Below, piece after piece: positions 34,099-43,840 of a stretch of DNA of 64,000 nucleotides. Position numbers and translations under genes: made by a program. The stretch is from Syngnathus acus. Lineage: Eukaryota; Chordata; Actinopteri; Syngnathiformes; Syngnathidae. Position 1 is the first letter of the stretch. Each line of letters begins with the position of its first letter. A model generated the notes under the pieces. That model did not search any database and was not told the origin of the DNA. It worked only from the letters and a program-made list of their open reading frames with translations. The stretch lies in contig NC_051103.1 of NCBI RefSeq assembly GCF_901709675.1, positions 5,193,501 through 5,257,500 on the forward strand, written 5' to 3'.

Positions 34099-34662
34099 GT
34101 TGGCTGTTGACGACGATCGCGTCACATCGGACTACATCATTTCAAAATAAAAAACGATTTCGAGTTCGACAATAGGAACCTGTAGAAATAGAGTCGCCTG
34201 GCGTCTTACTTTGAAAGTGTGCGAGAAAGGCGTCTTGCTATTGGCTTAAACATTTGAGGAAGATCCTTGACGCTGCGTCACTGCCACTTAGTGGAGAATT
34301 ACAGCCACGCATGTGTTTTCCTACAAAAATAATTCAGTATCATTTGTCATTTGAGACCTTGCCAAATACAAGTGGCAACATTTATTAACTCATGCAAGCT
34401 GATTTGAACAATAAGAGTTGTGAGATTTTTATAGGTATAGATAAAACATGATTCCTCATGATCTAGGATTGCTTTGCTACCTCAGGGCCTGGACTGAAGA
34501 AGAATCTAAGGTCATATGGCTGGCCAATGAAGCCCAAGTGAAAGCACAGAAGTAAATCAACAACTGAATGGCTTCAACAAAAGAAAATGATCCATTTGAA
34601 GGGGAAGTCAGTCCTGTCATCACCCTGATTGAGATGCTGCGGCCTTACGATTCCTGATTATT

Positions 34663-34668
34663 TAATCC
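34663..34668. promoter_or_regulatory. CRX/OTX-type site upstream of gngt2
   Basis: TAATCC is the core bound by CRX/OTX photoreceptor homeoproteins. It lies about 80-160 bp before the presumed 5' untranslated exon of the cone-type gamma subunit gene. It is short and could be chance, but the position fits a photoreceptor gene. Confidence 0.35.
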
Positions 34669-34739
34669 AATCACGGCGGATTGGTGACATCAGGTGATCA
34701 GATGAGCCGGGATGAAGAGCCTTAGGACAGGACGAGTCA

Positions 34740-34821
34740 GTCAGTTGGTGCGAAGACCGTTCATGAGCTATTACTAGGATACTTTTCTCTTTGCTTGTTG
34801 GGGATCCCCGTCATTCCACAG
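34740..34821 (+). other. gngt2: Probable 5' untranslated exon of gngt2
   Basis: A segment ending in TTCCACAG followed by GTACAT precedes the coding exon, whose acceptor (CTTCAG) lies five bases before the ATG. A start codon this close to an acceptor requires an upstream untranslated exon. The 5' limit given is a guess. Confidence 0.45.
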
Positions 34822-34909
34822 GTACATTTTCTTAATTTTCTATTCAAATGGATGGTGTTGTAGTGGGAATGTTTGGATTGAGGATGGTTGGTTTCTCTCT
34901 TCAGCCAGG

Positions 34910-35213
34910 ATGGCTCGGGATATGTCCGATAAGGAGATCCTGAAAATGGAATTGGAGCAGCTGAAGAAAGAAGTGAACACACCGAGGACACCAGTATGTT
35001 TTTTTATTTTATTTTGTTAGTTCAATTACACCCCTTACACTGCACCCCAAATACTCCCAATCCAATATTTGACTTCTTTTCCAGGTGGGTGCAAACTGCA
35101 CAGAGACAGTCACCTTTGTGGAGGCACTGCTTCCCAACGACCCCCTCATCAAGGGCGTCCCAGACGACAAAAATCCTTACAAGGGAGACAAGGGTGGCTG
35201 TATAATCACATAG
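34910..35213 (+). CDS. gngt2: Cone-type transducin gamma subunit (spliced, complete)
   Basis: Small G-protein gamma subunit that pairs with a beta subunit and is prenylated to membranes; the GNGT2 type acts in cone phototransduction. Two exons, 34910-34993 and 35085-35213, phase 0, giving 70 residues (human GNGT2 69). The amphipathic coiled-coil helix is MSDKEILKMELEQLKKEV. The C half has the family signature NDPLIKGVPDDKNPYK and ends in a CaaX box, CIIT. Human GNGT2 and GNGT1 end CLIS and CVIS; a terminal Thr is unusual but compatible with prenylation. Assignment to GNGT2 rather than GNGT1 rests on overall wording and is fairly likely, not certain. A possible ATTAAA signal lies at 35,312. 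Confidence 0.9.
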
Positions 35214-35822
35214 CATGCATCCAGAATTTTCTACCCATATCTGACAGAATTCCCGCAGACGCAATGTACAGCACGGTAGCAAGACAAAATATGGAAATTG
35301 TGGCCATTTGTAATTAAACGCAACTAGCTTCAAGAAAAATGAGTTGTGGCTGGTATTTTTTTAAATCTCTTGTATTACATGATGTCATTTTCTTGCTCAT
35401 AACACCCAAAGACGGTTAAGTTCTTTAGTCAAACTCTTAATAGGATTTACTTGCCTGTGGCAGTGTCACAGCATCACTTCCTGCTTCTCTCTGAAGCCTC
35501 TCTTCATCCAATTAGCATTTATCCAGGTCAGGAAGCAGCTTGTGACTGGGTCAAGTATTAAAAGCAGGCAATACATCGATTCATTCAATATTTGACAGTC
35601 GTTCTTCTCAGCGCTCATGCTGCAGGGCAAAAATACTCAGCAACCATGTGAATTGATGGTGGGCTGATGTTTTCAATGGCTCTGTCGCCCTCTCGTGGTG
35701 AATGTGAGAAGCATAGGATTAAACCAATATAAATATTCACCATGATGATGGCGACAATGTGGGGCCTGAAGATTATGCGATGTTTTCAAATCACTCTGAT
35801 TTATGTGGCGTGAAATTGAGTC
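35214..35822. other. gngt2 3' UTR and intergenic DNA
   Basis: AT-rich sequence with the likely gngt2 poly(A) signal near 35,312 and a minus-strand CTCF-like motif at 35,684-35,698 (minus strand CCACGAGAGGGCGAC). No gene was recognised. Confidence 0.6.
35684..35698 (-). promoter_or_regulatory. CTCF-like motif
   Basis: On the minus strand the sequence reads CCACGAGAGGGCGAC, close to the CTCF core CCASYAGRKGGCRS. It lies just left of the inverted-module repeat block and points away from it. Confidence 0.4.
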
Positions 35823-36460
35823 GTCATGAGAGGCCGCTGGATGGCGCTAGTGTGCAAAATGCGGTTCACCCAGCAGGTGCAGGAGGTTATCTTCGATTGG
35901 GGACGTGACGTCAGGCATTCAGGTGAATTGAAGACCGGTGTGCACGAGAGGAGTTATCAAATACAGGGGAAGCAAGATGGCGGACGACAGTGGCATTCTC
36001 TCAGGTAAGCGGGCACACGAGCAAATGTTTGTCGTCCGTTGTCGTTTTTCACGACGCCTTTTTGCTTGTTGCAGGATTTTCGCCCAAGGAGGACGCAACA
36101 GCGTTTGAGGTTTGAGCACAGCACGTCACAAATTCACTTTCTTTTGCTTCATTCAGCACGTTGCTTGGGTACTTTGGCCGCTAGTATTTCATTTTTTTTT
36201 TTTTTTTTCATGCTAGCCAGCTCGTTTGCGTTCTTGCATTTTAAGTACTATAAAAGTTTAGTTTGAATGTTTGACAAATTATCTTACGAAGTTAACTGTG
36301 CATGCAAAATGTTTTTTCACTTCCTTGTATGAAAAAGGCCTATTGTATTGGAGTGTTTCATTTCGCCAATTGTTCATGTGATCTTTGGCAAATCATTGAC
36401 GCTCCAAAGCCCTTCCGCTCCAAATAAAGCCATAATAAATGAATGGATAAATAAATTAAA
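35823..36460 (+). pseudogene. Left copy of an inverted promoter/exon-like module
   Basis: The module starts with GGCCGCTGGATGGCGC, then has a full CRE (TGACGTCA), a GCAAGATGGCGG start context at about 35,970 and a short ORF (MADDSGILS). A donor (CTCAG|GTAAGC at 36,003) and an acceptor (TTGTTGCAG near 36,074) define a ~70-bp mini-intron. Spliced, this copy reads MADDSGILSGFSPKEDATAF and stops soon after. AATAAA-like signals occur near 36,423. I do not recognise the protein. The near-identical copy at 42,085-42,752 lies in reverse orientation. It may be a duplicated 5' gene end, a retrocopy with promoter, or part of a mobile element. Confidence 0.5.
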
Positions 36461-36830
36461 TTTGTAGTTGTGGTTGAGGTTGTGGCTTGTCTGGATCCAG
36501 AGCAGCTTTGTCTTGTGCCAAGACAGCGGTTGAAAGCCGGCCGGCGCATTGGAGGCTTTGGGGGAGGACTTGAATTTTTGCACATGCGAAGCCCTTTGAG
36601 ACTTGACTGTGATTTTGGGCAATAGAAATGAGCTTGACTGGACTCGGTCCGTCACACCGATTGACACAACCAAATCCTTGTCGCGTTTCACCCCTTTTAT
36701 GTTTCAGGTTTTGTGGAGGAAACAGCTTGGGTACCACAATGCCCAATTTTGCTATAAGAGCAGCATTGTCTTGTGCTAGGATTGCCATTGACGGCGCATT
36801 GTAACCTTTGGGGGAGGACGTCATCACGTC
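36460..36830. repeat. Complex repeat segment of the left arm
   Basis: Two related stretches (about 36,480-36,640 and 36,710-36,830) share the wording AGCAGC(T/A)TTGTCTTGTGC and CTTTGGGGGAGGAC, so this is an internal duplication. Part of it (GGTTGTGGCTT...CCAGAGCAGCTT) recurs inverted near 37,880-37,930. The 138-codon minus-strand frame across it is repeat-derived. Confidence 0.6.
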
Positions 36831-37410
36831 GATGGACACACACAAAACTTTGACGTGGGGCCGAATGTCCAATTTTGCGATATGACTTGTTGACTATTGT
36901 AACATTGTCTTTTTCTAACCTACCACTGTCGTACTAGCGTTCTTTGTTCTCCCCTCGGTTAGGGTGACGTTGGAGCGAGCCGGTCCACGAGGTGCCGGAA
37001 AATCAAACAAAACTTTGACGTGGAGCCGAATGTCCAATTTTATGATATGACTTGTTGACTATTGTAACATTTTGTCTTTTTCTAACCTACCACTGTCGTA
37101 CTTGCGTTTTCTGTTCTCCCCTCGGTGTAGGGCAGCGTTGGAGCGAGCTGGTCCATGAGGTGCCGGAAACACAAACAAAAGTTTGACGTGAAGGATGTCT
37201 AATTCTGCAATCTGACTTGTTGTAACATTTTGTCTTTTTCTAACCTACCACTGTCGTACTTGTGTTCTTTGTTCTCCCCTCGGTGTAAGGCGACATTGGA
37301 GCGAGCCGGTCCCGAATGTCCAATTTTGCAATATAACTTGTAACATTTTGTCATTTTCTAACCTACCACTGTCATACTTGCGTTCTTTTTTTCCTCCCCT
37401 CGGTCTAGGG
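36830..37410 (+). repeat. Tandem repeat of about 160 bp, roughly four copies
   Basis: Units share CCGAATGTCCAATTTT, GACTTGTTG, TTTTTCTAACCTACCACTGT and TTCTCCCCTCGGT. Their starts are near 36,853, 37,018, 37,178 and 37,309, and the last is shortened. Each unit ends in a long pyrimidine tract followed by AG, so each could look like a splice acceptor. Confidence 0.85.
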
Positions 37411-37484
37411 TGACCTCACGTCAGGCCCTGCGCAGATTCATCAAGTGCAGCAGTGCACAGGTGCGACCGACCGCGTGGGACCTA

Positions 37485-37806
37485 CTCAGGTAAATGAGCA
37501 CGCAAGTAAATGTTTGGCGTTTATTGCCGTTTCTCACGATGTTATTTTGCTTGTTGCAGGATTTTCGCCCTTGGGAGACGCAGTAGCGTTTGAGGTTTGA
37601 GCACCAATAAATAAAGAAATTAATAAAAAGCTAGCCATAATAAATTCCTCCCTGCCGGTTGATACATGACCAACACAAACTTGGGAAGCTTTTGCGAGCA
37701 TGAATTTCTTCGGTGTCCGGTCGAAAGGGACGCATCATTTTTCGGACCCCTAAACTCAACTCGTGGACAGCAAACTTGGATCATTTGTCTAATGTGAGGT
37801 AAGTTG
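37485..37806 (+). repeat. Second, diverged mini-intron copy plus arm segment
   Basis: 37,485-37,600 repeats the mini-intron unit of 36,003-36,115 (TTGCTTGTTGCAGGATTTTC, GCGTTTGAGGTTTGAGCAC) with more differences. 37,640-37,806 matches the reverse complement of 41,836-41,990, both ending in AATGTGAGGTAAGTTGAG. It is therefore part of the same inverted pair. Confidence 0.75.
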
Positions 37807-38635
37807 AGCGCAGATGAAAATGCGACAAGTCCCGCCTCAAAGCCAACACTGCACAGCCCGGCTTTCAATTGCCATCCAAACACAGAAAGAAGCTGCTCTG
37901 GATACAGAGAAGCCACAACCTCAACAACAGACCACCTCTTAAGCAAGAACAGGCAAGTCCAAGATCAGATCCCCAAACATCTACCCCCATTTCAAGGCAA
38001 CCTTTTCCGGCCGGCGTACACCCAAAACCAAAGCCAACCAGAGCGAAACACTGCCCCCTCCTGGTCAAATGATCTTAACACATGTCAACGTTTGCGTGCT
38101 GCTGGAGTCTTGACTGGGTTAGGTTAGGAATTCCTCTTCAACCCTGAAAAACATGCAAGACTCCATTAATTGAGTGCTGGTAACTACATTTGTGCAATTG
38201 CATTCATGTACAATAAAAAAAAAAAAAACTGCTATCCCATTGTAAAGCACCCATTATCAACTACCATTGCATACAGAATGAGGGACATATTTTTATCTAT
38301 GTAATAAAAAAAACAAATGATCAGATATTACATTTTTAACTCTGCATCCTTATTTCTTTATATTTCAGAAACTGCTTGTCGCTGGCTGCTTACTTGCTAA
38401 CTGGATAACTTTGTTTGCTTGCCTAAATACTTGTTCAACTTCACTGCATGACTGCACGGCATTGTACTGGAGCGTATCATTTCAAATTAAACCAAGAAAT
38501 TTTTCCCTGATGTCCAGTGTGTTTTCTGACGGAAGCCCTGTCGTGGTCAATAGTGTTGGCTCGTGAGTGAACGATTCGTTCAAAAGAACGACTCTTTTCA
38601 GTGAACGGATCACTTCCTGAAGTTACTCGTGAAAA

Positions 38636-40660
38636 TGGCGGTGTACCTAATGAAGTGTCCGTGTGACGTCAGAGATCAACCAGCCAATCACAAAGTGGGG
38701 GTGAGGGCGGGTGTGGCACTTGTTTAGGTACACCTAAAAATGTCGGTGTACCTAATGGAGTGTCCAAGTGACGTCACATCAACCAGCCAATCAGAAAGCG
38801 CCCTCTTGGGAGCTCGTTAAACACACCTGCGTGAAAAGTTTTAGCTTCTTTCACGTTCTGCAGGAGCTAAAACTTTTCACGCAGGTGCACTTAACGAGGG
38901 AATCACACGGACACTCCATTAGGTACACCGCTATTTTCAAGTGTACCTAATAACAGGCCACTCACTTTATTAGGGAAATACCATGGTCAAAGGTCAGGTG
39001 TCAAGCTCTGGTCCTCAGGGCCGCGTTCCAACATGTTTTCCAAGTGACCCTCGTTAAGTGCACCTGCGTGAAAAGTTTTAGCTTCTTTCACGTTCTGCTG
39101 GAGCTAAAACTTTTCATGCAGGTGCACTTAACGAGGGAATCACACGGACACTCCATTAGGTACACCGCCATTTTCAAGTGTACCTAATCACAGGCCACTT
39201 TATTAGGGAAATATCATGGTCAAAGGTCAGGTGTCAAGCTCTAGTCCTCAGGGCCGCGTTCCAACATGTTTTCCAAGTGACCCTCGTTAAGCGCACCTGC
39301 GTGAAAACTTTTAGCTTCTTTCACGTTCTGCAGGAGCTAAAACTTTTCACGCAGGTGCACTTAACGAGGGAATCACACAGACACTCCATTAGGTACACCG
39401 CCATTTTCAAGTGTACCTAATAACAGGCCACTTTATTAGGGAAATATCATGGTCAAAGGTCAGGTGTCAAGCTCTGGTCCTCAGGGCCGCGTTCCAACAT
39501 GTTTTCCAAGTGCCCCTCGTTAAGCGCACCTGCGTGAAAAGTTTTAGCTTCTTTCACGTTCTGCTGGAGCTAAAACTTTTCACGCAGGTGCACTTAACGA
39601 GGGAATCACACGGACACTCCATTAGGTACACCGCCATTTTCAAGTGTACCTAATCACAGGCCACTTTATTAGGGAAATATCATGGTCAAAGGTCAGGTGT
39701 CAAGCTCTAGTCCTCAGGGCCGCGTTCCAACATGTTTTCCAAGTGACCCTCGTTAAGCGCACCTGCGTGAAAACTTTTAGCTTCTTTCACGTTCTGCTGG
39801 AGCTAAAACTTTTCACGCAGGTGCACTTAACGAGGGAATCACACAGACACTCCATTAGGTACACCGCCATTTTCAAGTGTACCTAATCACAGGCCACTTT
39901 ATTAGGGAAATATCATGGTCAAACGTCATAGGTGTCAAGCTCTGGTCCTCGGGCCGCGTTCCAACATGTTTTCCAAGTGACCCTCGTTAAGCGCACCTGC
40001 GTGAAAACTTTTAGCTTCTTTCACGTTCTGCAGGAGCTAAAACTTTTCACGCAGGTGCACTTAACGAGGGAATCACACAGACACTCCATTAGGTACACCG
40101 CCATTTTCAAGTGTACCTAATAACAGGCCACTTTATTAGGGAAATATCATGGTCAAAGGTCAGGTGTCAAGCTCTAGTCCTCAGGGCCGCGTTCCAACAT
40201 GTTTTCCAAGTGACCCTCGTTAAGCGCACCTGCGTGAAAACTTTTAGCTCCTGCGGAACGTGAAAGAAGCTAAAACTTTTCACGCAGGTGTGTTTAACGA
40301 GCTCCCAAGAGGGCACTTTCTGATTGGCTGGTTGATCTGTGACATCACTCGGACACTCCATTAGGTACACCGACATTTTTAGGTGCACCTAATAACAGGC
40401 CACTTTATTGGGGAAATATCATGGTCAAAGGTCACAGGTGTCAAGCTCTAGTCCTCAGGGCCGCGTTCCAATATGTTTTCCAGGTTACCCTCGTTAACAC
40501 ACCTGCGTGAAAAGATTTTGGTCATTTGCACGTTCTCAGGAGCTAACTGAGCTAGCTGTGACCTCACAGATCAAACAGCCAATCAGGGCGGGTGTGGCAC
40601 TTTTCACTTTCATTTTTGACCATGATTTTTCCCTAATGAAGTAGTCTGTTATTAGGTAGA
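38636..40660. repeat. 233-bp tandem array with a strong hairpin in every unit
   Basis: About six units, each 233 bp, recur at 39,178, 39,411, 39,644 and onward, nearly identical. Each holds an inverted repeat with arms of about 35 bp (core GCACCTGCGTGAAAA and TTTTCACGCAGGTGC) and a loop of about 18 bp. Each also has a second small palindrome (TAGGTACAC / GTGTACCTA). The outer ends (38,636-38,850 and 40,290-40,400) are inverted relative to each other. The loop of the last unit is flipped. The 80-codon GTG-initiated frames in each unit are repeat read-through, not genes. Confidence 0.9.
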
Positions 40661-40663
40661 CCT

Positions 40664-41600
40664 CATTCAAGATTCAAGAAGATTCAAGAATTTTTATTAT
40701 TTTATTATATATTTTTATATACATTTGAGCATGCCAAACAAGGAATTTGACTTCGGTACATCTCAGCCTCTGTTCAACATTTAGGTGACTAACACTCAGG
40801 ACATGTGCGAAAATTGACAAATATTCTCAAACATGGAGGGCAAAGAAAAAACTCAAAACTCCTACTAGGGGAAATGAGAAACCTTAAGAGACCAGATGGG
40901 AGGATCCCTCTTCTAGGATGACCAGGCTGCAATGGATGCAGAGTGGACACATAGTACACAATACAGACAATTCAAAAAAGGCGTCGAGAGCAGGATGTTA
41001 TTGCACAGCAATGACTGAGACTAAGATTGGTGTGAGTTCATCAGAGCGACAGCCTGGGGAAGACGCTGTCTCTGTGTCTGCTGGTTTTGGCGTACAGAGC
41101 TCTGTAACGGGCCTTCTTCTGGACAGTCTATGGGGCTGGTCCATTTCAGGTCCCGAGAGATTGTGGATCCCAGGAACTTGAAGGTGTCTGTGGAGAGAAT
41201 GGTATTACTGCGGATAGTGAGGGGTGAAAGTGGTGAAGGATCTCCACTGTCACCTCCAAGGTCTTGAGCGGGTTCAGCTCCAGGTGGTTTTGGCTGCACC
41301 AGTGGACCAGCCGCTCCACCTCCTGTCTGTACGCAGTCTTGTCACCGTCCCGGATCAGTCCAATGAGAGTGGTGTCGTCTGCATACTTCAGGAGCTTCAC
41401 AGAAGAGTCGCCTGAGTAGCAATCGTTAGTGTAGAGTGAGAAGAGCAGTGGGGAGAGGACGTACCCCTGGGCAGTGCCAATATGGGTGGTCCGGGTGTCG
41501 GATGTAATGGTCTCCAGCCTCACATGCTGTCTCCTGTTGGTCAGGAAGCTGGTGATCCGACAGGTGGAGGCAGGCACCGCGAGCTGGATGAATGGACAAT
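40664..41600 (-). mobile_element. 5'-truncated L2/CR1-type LINE (reverse transcriptase C-terminal part)
   Basis: The minus strand encodes a broken reverse transcriptase fragment: FLTNRRQHVRL, GYVLSPLLFSLYTND, the catalytic YADD at 41,385-41,374, then RLVHWCSQNHLELNPLKT and, in another frame, FKFLGSTISRDLKW. A frameshift near 41,250 separates the two parts. The 3' end carries a short TTGAATC-type tandem tail (40,664-40,690), as expected for L2/CR1 elements. It sits inside the hAT-like element next to the hairpin array. Non-functional. Confidence 0.85.
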
Positions 41601-41835
41601 TCAATAGGTACACTACACGAGGCAAGAACATTAAATGAATAAATAAATGTGTAGCAAACGCTTCAGTGAACGATTCTTTTGAACGAAGCTTGAGTGAACC
41701 GATTCTAAAGATTCAGTTCACTGGAATGCACATCACTAGTGGTCAATCACCTCAAAGTCCAACATTAGAGCTCGCTATCCTCAACACTACCATCACATAC
41801 AGAATAAGGAGGGACATACTTTTTATCTGCACTCA

Positions 41836-42000
41836 ACTTACCTCACATTAGGCAAATGATCCAAGTTTGCCGTCCACGAGTTGAGTTTCGGGGTCTGACC
41901 AATGATGCGTCCCTTTCGACCGGACACCGGAGTGCTTGCAAAAGCTTCCCAAGTTTGTGTGGGTCATGTATCAACCGGCAGGGAGGAATCTATTATGGGT
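41836..42000 (-). repeat. Right-arm segment, inverted match to 37,640-37,806
   Basis: On the minus strand this reads the same sequence as the left arm, including TTGGGAAGCTTTTGC, CGGTCGAAAGGGACGCATCA and a GAGGTAAGTTGAG splice-donor-like end, with scattered differences and a small gap. Confidence 0.85.
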
Positions 42001-42084
42001 ATTGGTGTTTTCATGTATTTAGTTATCTATGCATTTATTCATTTATGTATATTTTTAATGGTTTATGTATTTATCTATGCATTT

Positions 42085-42752
42085 ATTTATCTAGTCATTT
42101 AATATGGCTTTATTTGGAGCGGAAGGGGTTTGAAGCGTCAAGGATTTGACAAAAGTCACAAACAATTGGCAAAATGAAACACTCCAATACAATAGGCCTT
42201 CTTCATATAAGGGAGTGAAAAAACATTTTGCATGCACAGTAAACTTCGTAAGAGCAGATAATTAGTCAAACATTCAAACAAAAGGCCACTTTTATAGGTC
42301 AATCCACTAATATAAAGCCACCACGTGTGTCTTTTATAGTACTTAGAATGCAAACGAGCTGGCTAGCATGAAAAAAATAGATGTAATACGAGCGGCAAAA
42401 GAACCCAAGCACCGTGCTGAATGAAGCAAAAGAGTGAATTGTGACGTGCTGTGCTCAAACCTCAAACGCGACTGCGTCCTCCAAGGTCGAAAATCCTGCA
42501 ACAAGCAAAAAGACGTCGTGAAAAACGACAACGGACGACAAACATTTGCTCGTGTGCCCGCTTACCTGAGAGAATGCCGCGCTGTCGTCCGCCATCTTGC
42601 TTCACCTGTATTTGATAACTCCTCTCGTGCACACCGGTCTTCAATTCACCTGAATGCCTGACGTCACGTCCCCAATCCAAGACCACCTTCTCCACCTGCT
42701 GGGTGAACCGCACTTTGTACACTGGCGCCACCCAGCGGCCTTTTATGATGAC
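42085..42752 (-). pseudogene. Right copy of the inverted promoter/exon-like module
   Basis: Reads on the minus strand in the same order as the left copy: GGCCGCTGGGTGGCGCC, CRE TGACGTCA, AAGATGGCGG start near 42,597, a CTCAG|GTAAGC donor, a ~70-bp intron, an acceptor TTGTTGCAG, later an AATAAA. Spliced, the frame stays open for about 60 codons (MADDSAAFSQDFRPWRTQSR and on), longer than in the left copy, which lacks two bases. I do not recognise the product. It could be the more intact member, a transcribed small ORF or a relic. Confidence 0.5.
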
Positions 42753-43428
42753 TGCTTAGGTTTATACAGGATTTACGTTGCAGGACTAGAAATTAAAAAT
42801 CTAACTCTTAATAATCGTCCCAGACAACAAACAAGAAAATCAAGTTCAATTTGTGTTTTATTTTTTAAAGCTAAAATCAAATAACAAATCGTTTTTCCAG
42901 TTTTAATATCTGTTTTGAAACGTAATATCAAATGACCAAATGAAAAGATCTTTCGTTCATTGTATTCCCAATTTAGAAACGCAAATCTGAAAAACAATTT
43001 GTGTTTTATACAAAGTTTTCAGATCGGGGATGAATCGAATTTCCCTCCCTCCATCATCACTACGACCTCCCCCCAATTCCATCAGTCAATTGTCGCCACT
43101 TTCTGGGGCATTTATCATTTTGACAGTTGCAGATAAGGCAATTATTTTGCTGCAGCAAGTACAAAATGTAGACAAGTGCTGCTGTGACACTGTGTCTCTT
43201 TTGAGGGCGTGTGCGTGTGTGCGTTAACCCGCTTGCAATAAAGCGATAGGAAATGGATGTTAGCCCCATTTGTCTCAAGTGTTTGGATTTGATTTTCTCT
43301 TTTCATTCCATACTTCATCGAAAAGCCCTCAGATGACAATACAATGCTGCAAATTCAGCAATCTAGCCTATCTATCACACGTCGGTAAATCTACTGTAAA
43401 GCCAGTGGTGCCAACGATCTCATTTACA

Positions 43429-43443
43429 CCGCTAGAGGGCAGC
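43429..43443 (+). promoter_or_regulatory. CTCF-like motif
   Basis: CCGCTAGAGGGCAGC closely fits the CTCF consensus on the plus strand. It lies just right of the inverted-module block and marks the change from gene cluster to gene desert. Fish repeats can carry such cores, so occupancy is not implied. Confidence 0.5.
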
Positions 43444-43827
43444 AGACGATTAGTGTATTCGTATCGTCAATTTAATTTACAGCATCCGCCACCAGGAAAC
43501 AGATCCTTGACAAACTTAATCAAAATAAATTAAGAATTTTATGTCATACATACACAGAAATGTACATATAGACATTATAAAAATGAGGTGGGTAATATTC
43601 CTTTTTAATAATAAGCCATAATAACAATACACATTTATCAGTGCACATTAAGCTACACTGTAGCTGCTACAGTGTGTAACTTTTTGGGTTCTTGTTGTCA
43701 CCACAACAACGCTGATTAGGAAGATCTGCAATATAAAATAAAAAGAATCAAAACGTTCGAATCCACGAGAGGCGGGTAGGGGCTAGGTCGAGCCTACGTC
43801 ATATCAAAGCGATGTGTAGGATTGAAG

Positions 43828-43840
43828 CCTAGGGGGCGCC
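43828..43840 (+). promoter_or_regulatory. CTCF-like motif
   Basis: CCTAGGGGGCGCC fits the CTCF core, plus orientation, 400 bp after the previous motif. Confidence 0.4.

Larger units (their letters stand above)
38543..41746. mobile_element. hAT-like DNA element with 8-bp target-site duplication, non-autonomous
   Basis: GTGGTCAA occurs at 38,543-38,550 and again at 41,739-41,746. Between them the ends are imperfect inverted repeats: TAGTGTTGGC on the left and TAGTGATGTGC on the right (read inward), each followed by GTTCA-rich subterminal DNA (GTGAACGATTCGTTC on the left, CACTCAAGCTTCGTTCAA on the right). An 8-bp duplication with TAGTG/CAGTG ends is characteristic of hAT elements. No transposase frame remains; the interior (3.19 kb) is a hairpin array and a LINE fragment. 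Confidence 0.7.

Noticed and set aside
36456-36872. 138-codon minus-strand frame
   Set aside because: It covers an internal duplication of non-coding repeat DNA; the protein repeats itself and matches nothing known.
38813-40300. Regular repeats resembling a CRISPR array
   Set aside because: Units are 233 bp and nearly identical throughout with no unique spacers, in a vertebrate genome beside LINE and hAT remains; this is a satellite-like array.
39178-40388. Repeated 60-80-codon frames (MYLITGHFIREISWSK...) in each tandem unit
   Set aside because: They start at GTG, lie across the hairpin, and exist only because the 233-bp unit is repeated; no family match.
43740-43780. GTTCGAATCC, like a tRNA T-loop box
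   Set aside because: No A-box or cloverleaf could be built around it.
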